Shown here: positions 1 through 6,435 of the stretch, piece after piece
Layout: the number at the start of each line of letters is the position of its first letter
Numbering within the stretch: position 1 is the first letter of the stretch
From: WJMT01 sp964456985
GTDB lineage: Bacteria; Acidobacteriota; Aminicenantia; Aminicenantales; Aminicenantaceae
Direction of reading: 5' to 3'
NCBI GenBank assembly: GCA_964456985.1
Contig: CAYWDH010000065.1
Coordinates: 1-14,405 of the forward strand
DNA length: 14,405 nucleotides
Position numbers and translations under genes: made by a program
Notes under the pieces: model-generated
The model's database searches: none
What the model was told of the DNA's origin: nothing
What the model saw: the letters and a program-made list of their open reading frames with translations, nothing else

Positions 1-20
1 TAAAAGGGTCGATCATGGTA

Positions 21-46
21 AATGTGTATGGAAACGCATACATATT
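21..46. other. Short hairpin-forming inverted repeat
   Basis: Bases 21-30 pair with 37-46 (nine Watson-Crick pairs and one G-U) around a six-base loop GAAACG. It is followed by an AT-rich stretch but no clean T-run, so it is not a convincing intrinsic terminator. It sits just outside repeat copy A, where copies B and C carry a different GC-rich hairpin. It may be a replacement for that hairpin or the tail of an upstream transcript outside the window. Confidence 0.4.
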
Positions 47-138
47 TTATGAATGACCAGGATCACCCACGGACGGGGGGAGTTACGCAGGAGCCGAGAA
101 AAACGAAGAAGAATGGCGTTAAAAATCTTTAGTGAGCA

Positions 139-168
139 CAAGCCATATCTGATTTCCAAATCGGCTTG
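139..168. other. Nested inverted repeat inside copy A
   Basis: CAAGCC (139-144) pairs with GGCTTG (163-168), and inside it GATTT (151-155) pairs with AAATC (158-162), leaving a six-base bulge. The structure spans the junction at which copy A gains 123 bp relative to copy C. Function unknown. Confidence 0.35.
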
Positions 169-178
169 CCTGAGAGGT

Positions 179-294
179 AAAAAATGGCGACTAAAATGAA
201 ATTTAAAACAAACAAAAACATTTCAGTTGTCATTTTTGCTGAAAGTATGCATATCCTTGAGATCAAAACAAAAAATGCTCATCGCCATTTTTTT
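179..294 (+). promoter_or_regulatory. 12-bp perfect inverted repeat ending in a T-run, just before the sugar-transferase RBS
   Basis: AAAAAATGGCGA (179-190) is perfectly complementary to 282-293, with a 91-base spacer, and the 3' arm runs into seven Ts (288-294). A second upstream element, GAATGGCG (111-118), could pair with the same 3' arm through seven bases. A stem followed by Ts that ends 18 bases before the ATG at 313 looks like an intrinsic terminator or attenuator in the leader of the sugar-transferase gene. Equally, the 12-bp arms could be the ends of a small inserted element. Attenuation is inference. Confidence 0.4.
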
Positions 295-312
295 ATGAAT
301 AGGTCAGGTTAA

Positions 313-1005
313 ATGGATAAGAGATTTTTGTTTTTAAAGAGGCCGTTTGATATGGCTCTTTCTGCTTTCGGTATCATTCTGTCATCTCCGATGTGGCTCC
401 TCTTCGGGTCATTGATATGGCTTGAGGACAGAGGCCCTGTCTTTTACACACAGGAAAGAGAGGGGAAGGGCGGCTGTGTTTTCAAGGCTTTTAAATTTCG
501 TTCCATGATCAAGGATGCGGAACAGGACGGCACTCCTGTGCAGGCGGAGAAAGACGACCCGAGAGTCACGCCGATCGGCCGGCTTCTTAGAGCCACAGCC
601 ATGGATGAACTGCCCCAGCTTTTCAATATTTTCAGAGGGGATATGAGTTTTGTGGGGCCCAGGGCATTAAGGCCGGCAGAAGTAGAGAGAGGGAGAACAG
701 GATTGCCGCGCTCTCAACAACAGACCGCAGAGACAAAAGAAAATGGAGACAAATCAAAAAATAAAGCAAACAGCCAAAAGATTGTAGCGCTGAAAGAGAT
801 TCCGGGATATAAGGAAAGGCTAAAAGCAAGACCCGGACTCACAGGACTCGCGCAGGTCTATCTTCCGGCAGATGCACCAAGGAAGGATAAGTTCAGGTAT
901 GATGTTTTTTATATAAAAAGGCAGAGTTTTTGGCTTGACCTCAAATTAATATTTCGGTCTTTCTGGATCTCGTTTAGGGGAAAATGGGAAGAAGAACAGA
1001 AGTAA
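313..1005 (+). CDS. Undecaprenyl-phosphate sugar phosphotransferase (small monotopic PGT)
   Basis: This enzyme starts repeat-unit assembly by moving a sugar-1-phosphate from a nucleotide sugar to polyprenyl phosphate at the inner membrane. The 230-residue protein is the bacterial sugar transferase domain alone (PF02397 type), without the multi-helix N-terminal half of WbaP. Visible are the single hydrophobic re-entrant helix (about 12-36), FKFRSM at 61-65, the catalytic Asp-Glu pair of the ATAMDELPQLFN motif (D98, E99), DMSFVGPR (110-117), and the C-terminal ARPGLTGLAQVY and KRQSFWLDLKLI blocks. Residues about 126-160 are a charged, Gln/Lys/Asn-rich insert between conserved blocks that most relatives join directly. 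The ATG at 313 follows AGGTCAGG by four bases; this RBS is the end of repeat copy A. The sugar specificity cannot be read from the sequence. Confidence 0.92.
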   Translation: MDKRFLFLKRPFDMALSAFGIILSSPMWLLFGSLIWLEDRGPVFYTQEREGKGGCVFKAFKFRSMIKDAEQDGTPVQAEKDDPRVTPIGRLLRATAMDELPQLFNIFRGDMSFVGPRALRPAEVERGRTGLPRSQQQTAETKENGDKSKNKANSQKIVALKEIPGYKERLKARPGLTGLAQVYLPADAPRKDKFRYDVFYIKRQSFWLDLKLIFRSFWISFRGKWEEEQK

Positions 1006-1018
1006 GGCTCTTGTTAGT

Positions 1019-1046
1019 TTGAATTTTATTTGATTTTTTGTATAAT
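1019..1046 (+). promoter_or_regulatory. Candidate sigma-70 promoter for the FAD reductase gene
   Basis: TTGAAT (1019-1024), a 16-bp spacer and a perfect TATAAT (1041-1046), in the short gap after the sugar transferase. Transcription would start near 1053, about 25 bases before the ATG at 1078. The -35 is imperfect and the region is T-rich, so chance is possible. Confidence 0.4.
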
Positions 1047-1077
1047 CCCAGGGATATTAAGAACAAGGATGATTCAA

Positions 1078-2235
1078 ATGAATGATGTTATTGTGATCGG
1101 AGGAGGTCCGAGCGGATTGTACACAGCCGGACTATTAGCTGATTCCGGTCTGGATGTGAAGGTTTTTGAAAAGAAAAAAAGGATAGGTGAAGATATACTG
1201 TGCACTGGTATCATAGGGAAAGAAGCATTCGAACGGTTCGGACTTAAAGAGAATTCTATTTTGTCCGAACTTGCCTATATGAATATGGTTTCTCCCTTTG
1301 GGACATCCCTGCGTTATGACCATGGAAAAGTATTCGCATGTGTGGTGGACAGAAAAAAGTTCGACCTGAATCTGGCGCACAAAGCTCTGTCCTGCGGAGC
1401 CAGGATTTTTACGGGAACGAGAGTGGAGAATATAAAAAATACAGGAGATCATATAGAAGTTTCCTCTTTTTCAAAAAAGAGGGGAGAGACAAGACATAGA
1501 GCCAAAATAGCGGTTCTGGCAACCGGAATCGAGTACCGTCTTCATAAAAAAATAGGAATGGGGTATCCCAAAAATTATATAAACGGAGCTCAGATCGAAC
1601 TGGATGCTGTCAATGGAGAAGGCCCTTTTATCATGGTAGGAAGCAAGGTCGCTCCTGGCGCTTTCGCCTGGAATATTCCTGTGCAAAAAAACAGAACACG
1701 CCTGGGACTTATTACAGAAAAAGATGCCACTTTTTACTTAAAAAAACTTGTTTCCCGTTTGTATCCAGAAAAAGTCACTGCCTTGGAAAAGGAGCGAGTC
1801 CTGAGTAAAATCATAGCACAAGGGCCTGTATCCAAAACATATTCCCATCGTGTGATAGCTGTGGGAGAGGCAGCGGCACAGGTTAAAACAACGACGGGAG
1901 GAGGGATCTATTACGGCCTTCTTTGTTCCCAGATCGCAGCAGAGACGATTTTACGGAATTTTTCGACTGATTCCTTTGAATTATCTGACCTTTCAGAATA
2001 TGAGAGGTCATGGAAGAAAGCCATAAAAAGAGAACTTCTGGTTGGATATTACGCAAGGAAGACCTGCGGCAGGCTGGGCGACAAAGAGGTTGAAAGACTG
2101 TTTCAATTGGCCAAGTCAAACGGAGTGTTCCCGCTTATACGAAAAAGGGGGAAATTCGATTGGCAGGTTGATTTGATTTTGGAACTGGCGAAAAAAGCGC
2201 CCATTCCTTCCTTAAAAACATTGATAAAAATATAA
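1078..2235 (+). CDS. NAD(P)/FAD-dependent oxidoreductase, geranylgeranyl reductase family
   Basis: A flavoprotein of the group that hydrogenates double bonds in isoprenoid chains, among other substrates. The open frame extends up to a TTG at 1030, but the ATG at 1078 puts the dinucleotide-binding strand at residues 4-8 as in the family and has AAGGA eight bases upstream, giving 385 residues. Visible are the Rossmann motif GGGPSG (8-13), the CTGIIG block with C42, a VVDR segment typical of the FAD-contacting strand, AVLATG, and the second FAD motif VGEAAAQVKTTTGGGIYYG (about 262-280). The C-terminal third is basic and has no clear transmembrane helix. Substrate is unknown: saturating a polyprenyl carrier would suit a glycan locus, but that is inference, and the gene may have its own promoter and an unrelated job. 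Confidence 0.85.
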   Translation: MNDVIVIGGGPSGLYTAGLLADSGLDVKVFEKKKRIGEDILCTGIIGKEAFERFGLKENSILSELAYMNMVSPFGTSLRYDHGKVFACVVDRKKFDLNLAHKALSCGARIFTGTRVENIKNTGDHIEVSSFSKKRGETRHRAKIAVLATGIEYRLHKKIGMGYPKNYINGAQIELDAVNGEGPFIMVGSKVAPGAFAWNIPVQKNRTRLGLITEKDATFYLKKLVSRLYPEKVTALEKERVLSKIIAQGPVSKTYSHRVIAVGEAAAQVKTTTGGGIYYGLLCSQIAAETILRNFSTDSFELSDLSEYERSWKKAIKRELLVGYYARKTCGRLGDKEVERLFQLAKSNGVFPLIRKRGKFDWQVDLILELAKKAPIPSLKTLIKI

Positions 2236-2271
2236 AAAGCCTTGATTTGTGTTTTGTATTCCTCAGGGAGA

Positions 2272-2304
2272 TTGGTTCCAATAATTTCCTCATTATATTA
2301 TAAT
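2272..2304 (+). promoter_or_regulatory. Weak candidate promoter upstream of the export gene
   Basis: TTGGTT (2272-2277) is followed after 18 bp by TATTAT (2296-2301), overlapping a TATAAT at 2299-2304 with 21 bp spacing. The 158-bp gap is long enough for a promoter and AT-rich enough to make false hits likely. Nothing else is recognisable in the gap except the RBS AAAGGAG at 2381. Confidence 0.25.
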
Positions 2305-2393
2305 ATACCTGCAATCTACAGAATATAATGAAATTAGAGAATTCGTTCATAAGATAAGAATAAAAAAACAGGTCCACTTAAAAGGAGTTTGGG

Positions 2394-3236
2394 ATGAAAA
2401 AATCATTGACTGCAGCCATACTGGTCTTTATCTTTCCTTGTGCTTTACTCCTGTTTGGACAGGAAGAGCGGTCTCTCGAATACAAGATAGGTCCCCAGGA
2501 CTTACTGGAAATCGCTGTTTTCGGCCTGGATGAGATGAACAAAACAGTAAGAGTATCAGAGGATGGAAATATCACGCTTCCTCTGTTGGGGGAGATAGAA
2601 GTAAAAGACCTTACAAAATCTCAATTAGAGCAGAAGTTAGCCGAGCTTCTTGAAGAGAAATATCTTCAGAATCCGCAGGTCACTATTTTCATTAGAGAAT
2701 ACCAGAGTAAACGAGTCTCTGTTTTGGGAGCTGTCTCAAATCCTGGCCGGTATGAGCTCCTGGGGCGTCAGACGCTGCTACATATGATCGCTCAGGCAGG
2801 CGGCATGACAAATGAGGCTGGAGATGAAATCATTGTGGTCCGTGAAAAAGAGGATGGTACCAGCAAGTCTTTAAGGATATCCATAGATGACTTGGTGTTA
2901 AAGGGAGATTCCAGTTTGAATATCCCGTTAGAACCGGGGGATATTGTAAATATTCCGATTGATATGGTCGTTCATATTTATGTATTCGGACAGGTCAATT
3001 CTCCCGGAGCCATAGAGGTCAAAAAATCAAATCTGCCCACTCTTGTTCAGGCTATTGCACAGGCAGGAGGATTTTCAGAGCGCGCGGCCAAAGGAAGAGT
3101 TGTCATTAAACGCAAAAACGAAGAAGGCGTAGAGGAAGAGATCAAAGTGAATGTGAAGGCTGTAATGAGAGGGAGCAAAGAGGATATCCAGTTAAGGGAA
3201 AATGATATTGTGTTTGTGCCTGAAACGATATTCTGA
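2394..3236 (+). CDS. Polysaccharide export protein, Wza-like with two SLBB domains
   Basis: Periplasmic/outer-membrane export component that carries the finished polymer outward and docks on the Wzc-type kinase encoded next. Residues 1-22 form a signal peptide (KK, then a hydrophobic core). The Cys at 16 sits in IFPC, which is not a lipobox, so a lipoprotein anchor is not supported. The Poly_export domain spans about 28-103, starting YKIGPQDLLEIAVFG. SLBB1 is about 106-150 (VLGAVSNPGRYEL, AQAGGMTNEAG) and SLBB2 about 195-242 (VFGQVNSPGAIEV, AQAGGFSERA). At 280 residues it is shorter than E. coli Wza and ends at VPETIF with no C-terminal amphipathic helix for an outer-membrane pore, so another outer-membrane protein may be needed. 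The ATG follows AAAGGAG by six bases. Confidence 0.92.
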   Translation: MKKSLTAAILVFIFPCALLLFGQEERSLEYKIGPQDLLEIAVFGLDEMNKTVRVSEDGNITLPLLGEIEVKDLTKSQLEQKLAELLEEKYLQNPQVTIFIREYQSKRVSVLGAVSNPGRYELLGRQTLLHMIAQAGGMTNEAGDEIIVVREKEDGTSKSLRISIDDLVLKGDSSLNIPLEPGDIVNIPIDMVVHIYVFGQVNSPGAIEVKKSNLPTLVQAIAQAGGFSERAAKGRVVIKRKNEEGVEEEIKVNVKAVMRGSKEDIQLRENDIVFVPETIF

Positions 3237-3248
3237 CAATATTTGTCA
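3234..3248. promoter_or_regulatory. Perfect inverted repeat over the export-gene stop codon
   Basis: TGACAA (3234-3239), TAT, TTGTCA (3243-3248). It is a compact dyad like a transcription-factor site, at the start of the 112-bp gap before the kinase operon. TTTGTC/GACAAA half-sites recur at 9845-9850 and 9874-9879. No regulator gene is present in the window. Operator function is inference. Confidence 0.25.
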
Positions 3249-3323
3249 TTAAGAGCAGCTGTACGAGGAAGTTATTGGGCTTATCAATGTAGTGACGGAT
3301 AAATAACCTGAATTATTCGCAAG

Positions 3324-3343
3324 TTTTTTATGAATAGGTCAGG
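3324..3343 (+). repeat. Direct repeat of the copy A end, carrying the kinase RBS
   Basis: TTTTTTATGAATAGGTCAGG at 3324-3343 is identical to 289-308. In both places it lies immediately before a start codon (ATG at 313 and at 3349) and supplies the purine-rich AGGTCAGG as the ribosome-binding site. The remaining repeat sequence is absent here, so this is either a remnant of a former full copy or a shared translation-initiation module. Confidence 0.75.
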
Positions 3344-3348
3344 ATAAT

Positions 3349-5631
3349 ATGGTGAAAGATATGGAAAATACAAATAAAGAAAACAAAAAAGAGATAGACC
3401 TTCTCGATATATGGCGTATTGCCCTGAAGAGAAAATGGGTCATTATATCAGCTGTGCTGGTCATACTGGTCATAACAGCTGTCCATCTGTTCACTCGGAT
3501 CCCTTTATATAAAGCGACCGCGACCATTATCATTGAAAATCCGAGTTCCAATATGCTTGATATCAATGAGGCCTATCCTTCCTCGCCTTATTATCAATAT
3601 GATTTCACAGGAGCTTATTTCAACACTCAATTAAGGCTTTTGACAAGCCGTTCTATGGCTGAGAGGGTAGCAAGAAAGATGAGCCTTGCTGACCGCCCGG
3701 AATTTCAAACAGGTCAGGAAACAAGAAAGAGTATTTTTCATACTTTTAAAGACTTTGTCACATTAAAGTGGCTGTTCAAAAGAAAACCTTCTGAGGGAGA
3801 GGTCGATTCTGAGGGTGTCTTTGAGCAAAACCCAAATGAGGTGTATGCGTTTACTGTATTAGGAGGACTTTCTGTATCCCCGATTGAGGAGACCCGTCTG
3901 GTTGAGGTCAGCTACAGTTCTCCGCATCCTCAATTGGCTGCTGATGTGGTGAACACTGTGGTAGAGGAGTTTATCAATTATTCCGTAGAAATGCGTTATG
4001 AAGCCACACAGCAGGCATCTGAGTTCTTGAACGAGCAGATAGCCTCGTTAAGATCAGAATTATCAGCCAAGGAAAGAGAGATCCAGCGCTACGGAGAAGA
4101 GAAGGAGCTTCTTTATTTGAGCGACAAAGAGAGTTCAGTGGTATCGAAATTTGGTGATTTGAATTCAGCTCTGACTCAGGCTCAGATAGAGAGAATAAAG
4201 ACGGAATCTCTCTATCTGGAGCTCAGGGATTTGGAGGTGGATTCTCTTCCTCAGTATATCAATAATCCCGTGATACAGAGCCTGAAGACCGAATACAATC
4301 AGATGCTGAATTCCTATCAGGAAAAGCTCAAAACGTTTAAACCCAGCTATCCTGAAATGGTCAGTTTGAGTGCGAAAATTGATTCAATGAGGAATCAACT
4401 CAAAGATGAAATACAAAAGGCGGTCAAAGCAGCCGAGTCAGATTACAGAGCGGCCCTGAAAGAAGAGAACAAACTGCAGGGGCTTCTGAGTGAACAGAGA
4501 AAAGATGTGATCCAAATGAACAACAATGCCATTCTTTATAACAGTTTAAAGATAGAGATCGAAAACAAGAGAGACCTGCTGAATTCACTTCTTGCAAGAC
4601 AGAATGAGACTCTTGTTTCAGCCCGTTTAAAGGGACTCAAGTCTTCGAATATAAAGATTATTGATACAGCACTTGTGCCCGGAGCCCCCTATTATCCCAA
4701 TAAAAGCCGCTCCTTTATGCTTGCGCTCTTGCTGGGCCTTTTTATTGGTGTGGGTCTGGCTTTTGTCATCGATTATGTGGATAACACCATTAAAGAGCCT
4801 GAAGAAGCTGAAAGGCTTGTTCCATTGCCCTCTCTGGGAGTTATCCCATTTGTTTCAAAAGATGGAATGAAGAGGGGAAATGCCTATACATCCTATACGT
4901 ACGGAACAGAGGAACAGAAGGAGCCTCTGCGCATAGAGGATTTTGAAATGATCAATCACATATATCCGAAGCTTTCGGTTTCTGAAAATTACCGGACGCT
5001 GAGGACTTCCATTCTTTTTTCCCATGCAGGGAACGTTCCAAAAATCATTTCCTTCACCAGTGCTTTTCCTCAGGAAGGAAAGACCGCCACTCTGGTGAAC
5101 ACAGCGGTCTCATTTGCCCAGTTGAACAAGAAGGTCTTGATGATCGATGCTGATATGCGCAAGCCTAGACTGCATAAAGTTTTTGATCTCAATATCACAA
5201 ACGGGTTGAGCAGTTATTTGACCGGAAAGATCATTCTTAATGAAGCTGTAAAAGAGACAAAAATTGAAAATATGTTTGTTATAACCAGCGGACCTCATCC
5301 TCCTAATCCGGTTGAACTTATAGACACACCGAGGATGAAGGAATTGATCGATACCGTCAAAGAACGTTTTGATTTTGTTTTCATTGATACCCCTCCTGTT
5401 CTTGCTGTTGTGGATTCAGCTATTGTCTCATCCATTTCAGACGGGACGGTTTTTATAGTTAAAATCGGTAAGACCACGAGAAAAGCTTATGTAAACAGTA
5501 TTAGAGCCCTAGAAAAAGTAAAGGCCAATGTTATTGGTGTTGTCTATAATGAGATGAAAGTCAAGGGACGAGGCTATTATTCTGCTGAACAACACGGTTA
5601 TCTTGGTACTTACTATGAAGAGAAGCGGTAA
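3349..5631 (+). CDS. Wzc-type polysaccharide co-polymerase and bacterial tyrosine kinase
   Basis: Inner-membrane protein that controls chain length through cycles of tyrosine autophosphorylation. The 760 residues hold a Wzz-like N-terminus with a transmembrane helix at about 29-49, a long periplasmic section rich in coiled-coil heptads (about 210-420), a second helix (about 455-475) preceded by the Pro-rich APYYPNKS segment, then a fused cytoplasmic BY-kinase. Kinase motifs: Walker A FPQEGKT (K578, T579), Walker A' MIDADMRKPR (D600, D602) and Walker B VFIDTPP (D680). The tail has a tyrosine cluster (Y743, Y744, Y751, Y755, Y756), the expected autophosphorylation sites. Walker A has Gln where PGEGK is usual, a mild variant. 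The ATG at 3349 is chosen for its spacing from AGGTCAGG; an ATG at 3361 is possible. The stop codon abuts the phosphatase ATG. Confidence 0.95.
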   Translation: MVKDMENTNKENKKEIDLLDIWRIALKRKWVIISAVLVILVITAVHLFTRIPLYKATATIIIENPSSNMLDINEAYPSSPYYQYDFTGAYFNTQLRLLTSRSMAERVARKMSLADRPEFQTGQETRKSIFHTFKDFVTLKWLFKRKPSEGEVDSEGVFEQNPNEVYAFTVLGGLSVSPIEETRLVEVSYSSPHPQLAADVVNTVVEEFINYSVEMRYEATQQASEFLNEQIASLRSELSAKEREIQRYGEEKELLYLSDKESSVVSKFGDLNSALTQAQIERIKTESLYLELRDLEVDSLPQYINNPVIQSLKTEYNQMLNSYQEKLKTFKPSYPEMVSLSAKIDSMRNQLKDEIQKAVKAAESDYRAALKEENKLQGLLSEQRKDVIQMNNNAILYNSLKIEIENKRDLLNSLLARQNETLVSARLKGLKSSNIKIIDTALVPGAPYYPNKSRSFMLALLLGLFIGVGLAFVIDYVDNTIKEPEEAERLVPLPSLGVIPFVSKDGMKRGNAYTSYTYGTEEQKEPLRIEDFEMINHIYPKLSVSENYRTLRTSILFSHAGNVPKIISFTSAFPQEGKTATLVNTAVSFAQLNKKVLMIDADMRKPRLHKVFDLNITNGLSSYLTGKIILNEAVKETKIENMFVITSGPHPPNPVELIDTPRMKELIDTVKERFDFVFIDTPPVLAVVDSAIVSSISDGTVFIVKIGKTTRKAYVNSIRALEKVKANVIGVVYNEMKVKGRGYYSAEQHGYLGTYYEEKR

Positions 5632-6435
5632 ATGATAGACATTCATTCCCACATACTTCCCGGAGTGGACGATGGAGCCAAAGATATGGCAACTGCTCTG
5701 GAAATGGCAAGAATGGCCACAGATGATGGGATTAAAAAAATGATTGCCTCCCCACATCTTTTCAGAGGCAGTGACTCTGCTTCCGGATTTGAGGAGATAC
5801 AAAAAGCCAGGAAAGAATTTTCAGATATTCTTAAAGAAAATGACATCCCCCTTGAAGTATTTCCGGGGGCGGAAGTGCATATTTCCCATAATCTCATTGA
5901 TGAGATCAGAGCTCACCGGCGTTTTCTCGTTCTGAATCAAAGCCGCTATATGTTTATTGAATTTCCTTCGGAGCATGTTTTTTCAGGCGTAAAGGACCTG
6001 ATTTTTGAACTTATGACCGAGGGTATCATTCCTATCATTGCTCACCCTGAGAGAAATGCAGTTTTCAGGCGTAATCCGAACTTTCTTTATGAACTTCTGC
6101 AAATGGGGATTCTCTCACAGGTAAATCAGGGGAGTTTTAACGGTATATACGGAACTCATGTTCAGGAAGCTGTGTTCCGCTTTCTTGAACTTGGATATGT
6201 TCATTTTCTGGCTACGGATTGTCATAACACATGGGTTATACCCCCTCGACTATCCGAAGCTATGAAAAAAGCATCGGGGATCATAGGAGATGACAATGCC
6301 CTAAAACTGGTTGAAGACAATCCGCTGTGTGTGATTGAAAATAAAGAGATCCCCTATATTCCAGAACCCAAAAAAGCGGAAACGAAGAGAAAGACATTCA
6401 GAATCAAGCTTCCTTCCTTTATGAAAAAGAAATAA
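5632..6435 (+). CDS. CpsB/YwqE-type PHP-family protein-tyrosine phosphatase
   Basis: Metal-dependent phosphatase expected to remove phosphates from the tyrosine tail of the kinase encoded immediately upstream. The 267-residue protein begins MIDIHSHILPGVDDGA, the family signature with metal ligands H5 and H7 and acidic D13/D14. Further PHP ligands are seen as H42 (ASPH), E81 (FPGAEVH), H138 (IIAHPERN), D196 and H198 (ATDCHN). The usual final residue phrase is TDAHN; Cys replaces Ala here. Residues about 245-267 form a Lys-rich tail that could contact the membrane. There is no signal peptide, as expected for a cytoplasmic enzyme. The ATG directly follows the kinase TAA, and the stop shares one base with the next ATG, so the three genes are translationally coupled. 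Confidence 0.93.
   Translation: MIDIHSHILPGVDDGAKDMATALEMARMATDDGIKKMIASPHLFRGSDSASGFEEIQKARKEFSDILKENDIPLEVFPGAEVHISHNLIDEIRAHRRFLVLNQSRYMFIEFPSEHVFSGVKDLIFELMTEGIIPIIAHPERNAVFRRNPNFLYELLQMGILSQVNQGSFNGIYGTHVQEAVFRFLELGYVHFLATDCHNTWVIPPRLSEAMKKASGIIGDDNALKLVEDNPLCVIENKEIPYIPEPKKAETKRKTFRIKLPSFMKKK

Larger units (their letters stand above)
65..301 (-). repeat. Dispersed intergenic repeat, copy A (inverted relative to B and C)
   Basis: The reverse complement of 65-155 aligns without gaps to 14281-14371 with 83 of 91 identical positions, and about 64 bp of it matches 7961-8024 with three differences. The reverse complement of 279-301 is identical over 23 bp to 14258-14280. Between these two matching blocks copy A carries 123 extra bases (156-278) that copy C lacks. 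The core includes a C-rich run (G-rich on + at 71-80) and the phrase TAACGCCATT. It is not recognised as a named family. Reading frames through it are short and not conserved between copies, so it is treated as non-coding. With the flanking hairpin it accounts for the gene-free stretch 1-312. Confidence 0.85.

Noticed and set aside
65..120. c-di-GMP or c-di-AMP riboswitch in the G-rich part of the repeat
   Set aside because: The GGACGGGGGG run superficially recalls c-di-AMP aptamers, but the other conserved blocks of those aptamers are not seen, and copies B and C occur in positions and orientations that do not precede suitable genes.
227..257. TTGTCA ... TATCCT as a promoter for the sugar transferase
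   Set aside because: The spacing is 19 bp with a poor -10, and it lies in the AT-rich segment private to copy A; not better than chance.
1030..1077. TTG start giving a longer FAD oxidoreductase
   Set aside because: The extra 16 residues lie before a Rossmann strand that is normally N-terminal, there is no RBS, and the stretch contains a TATAAT promoter candidate.
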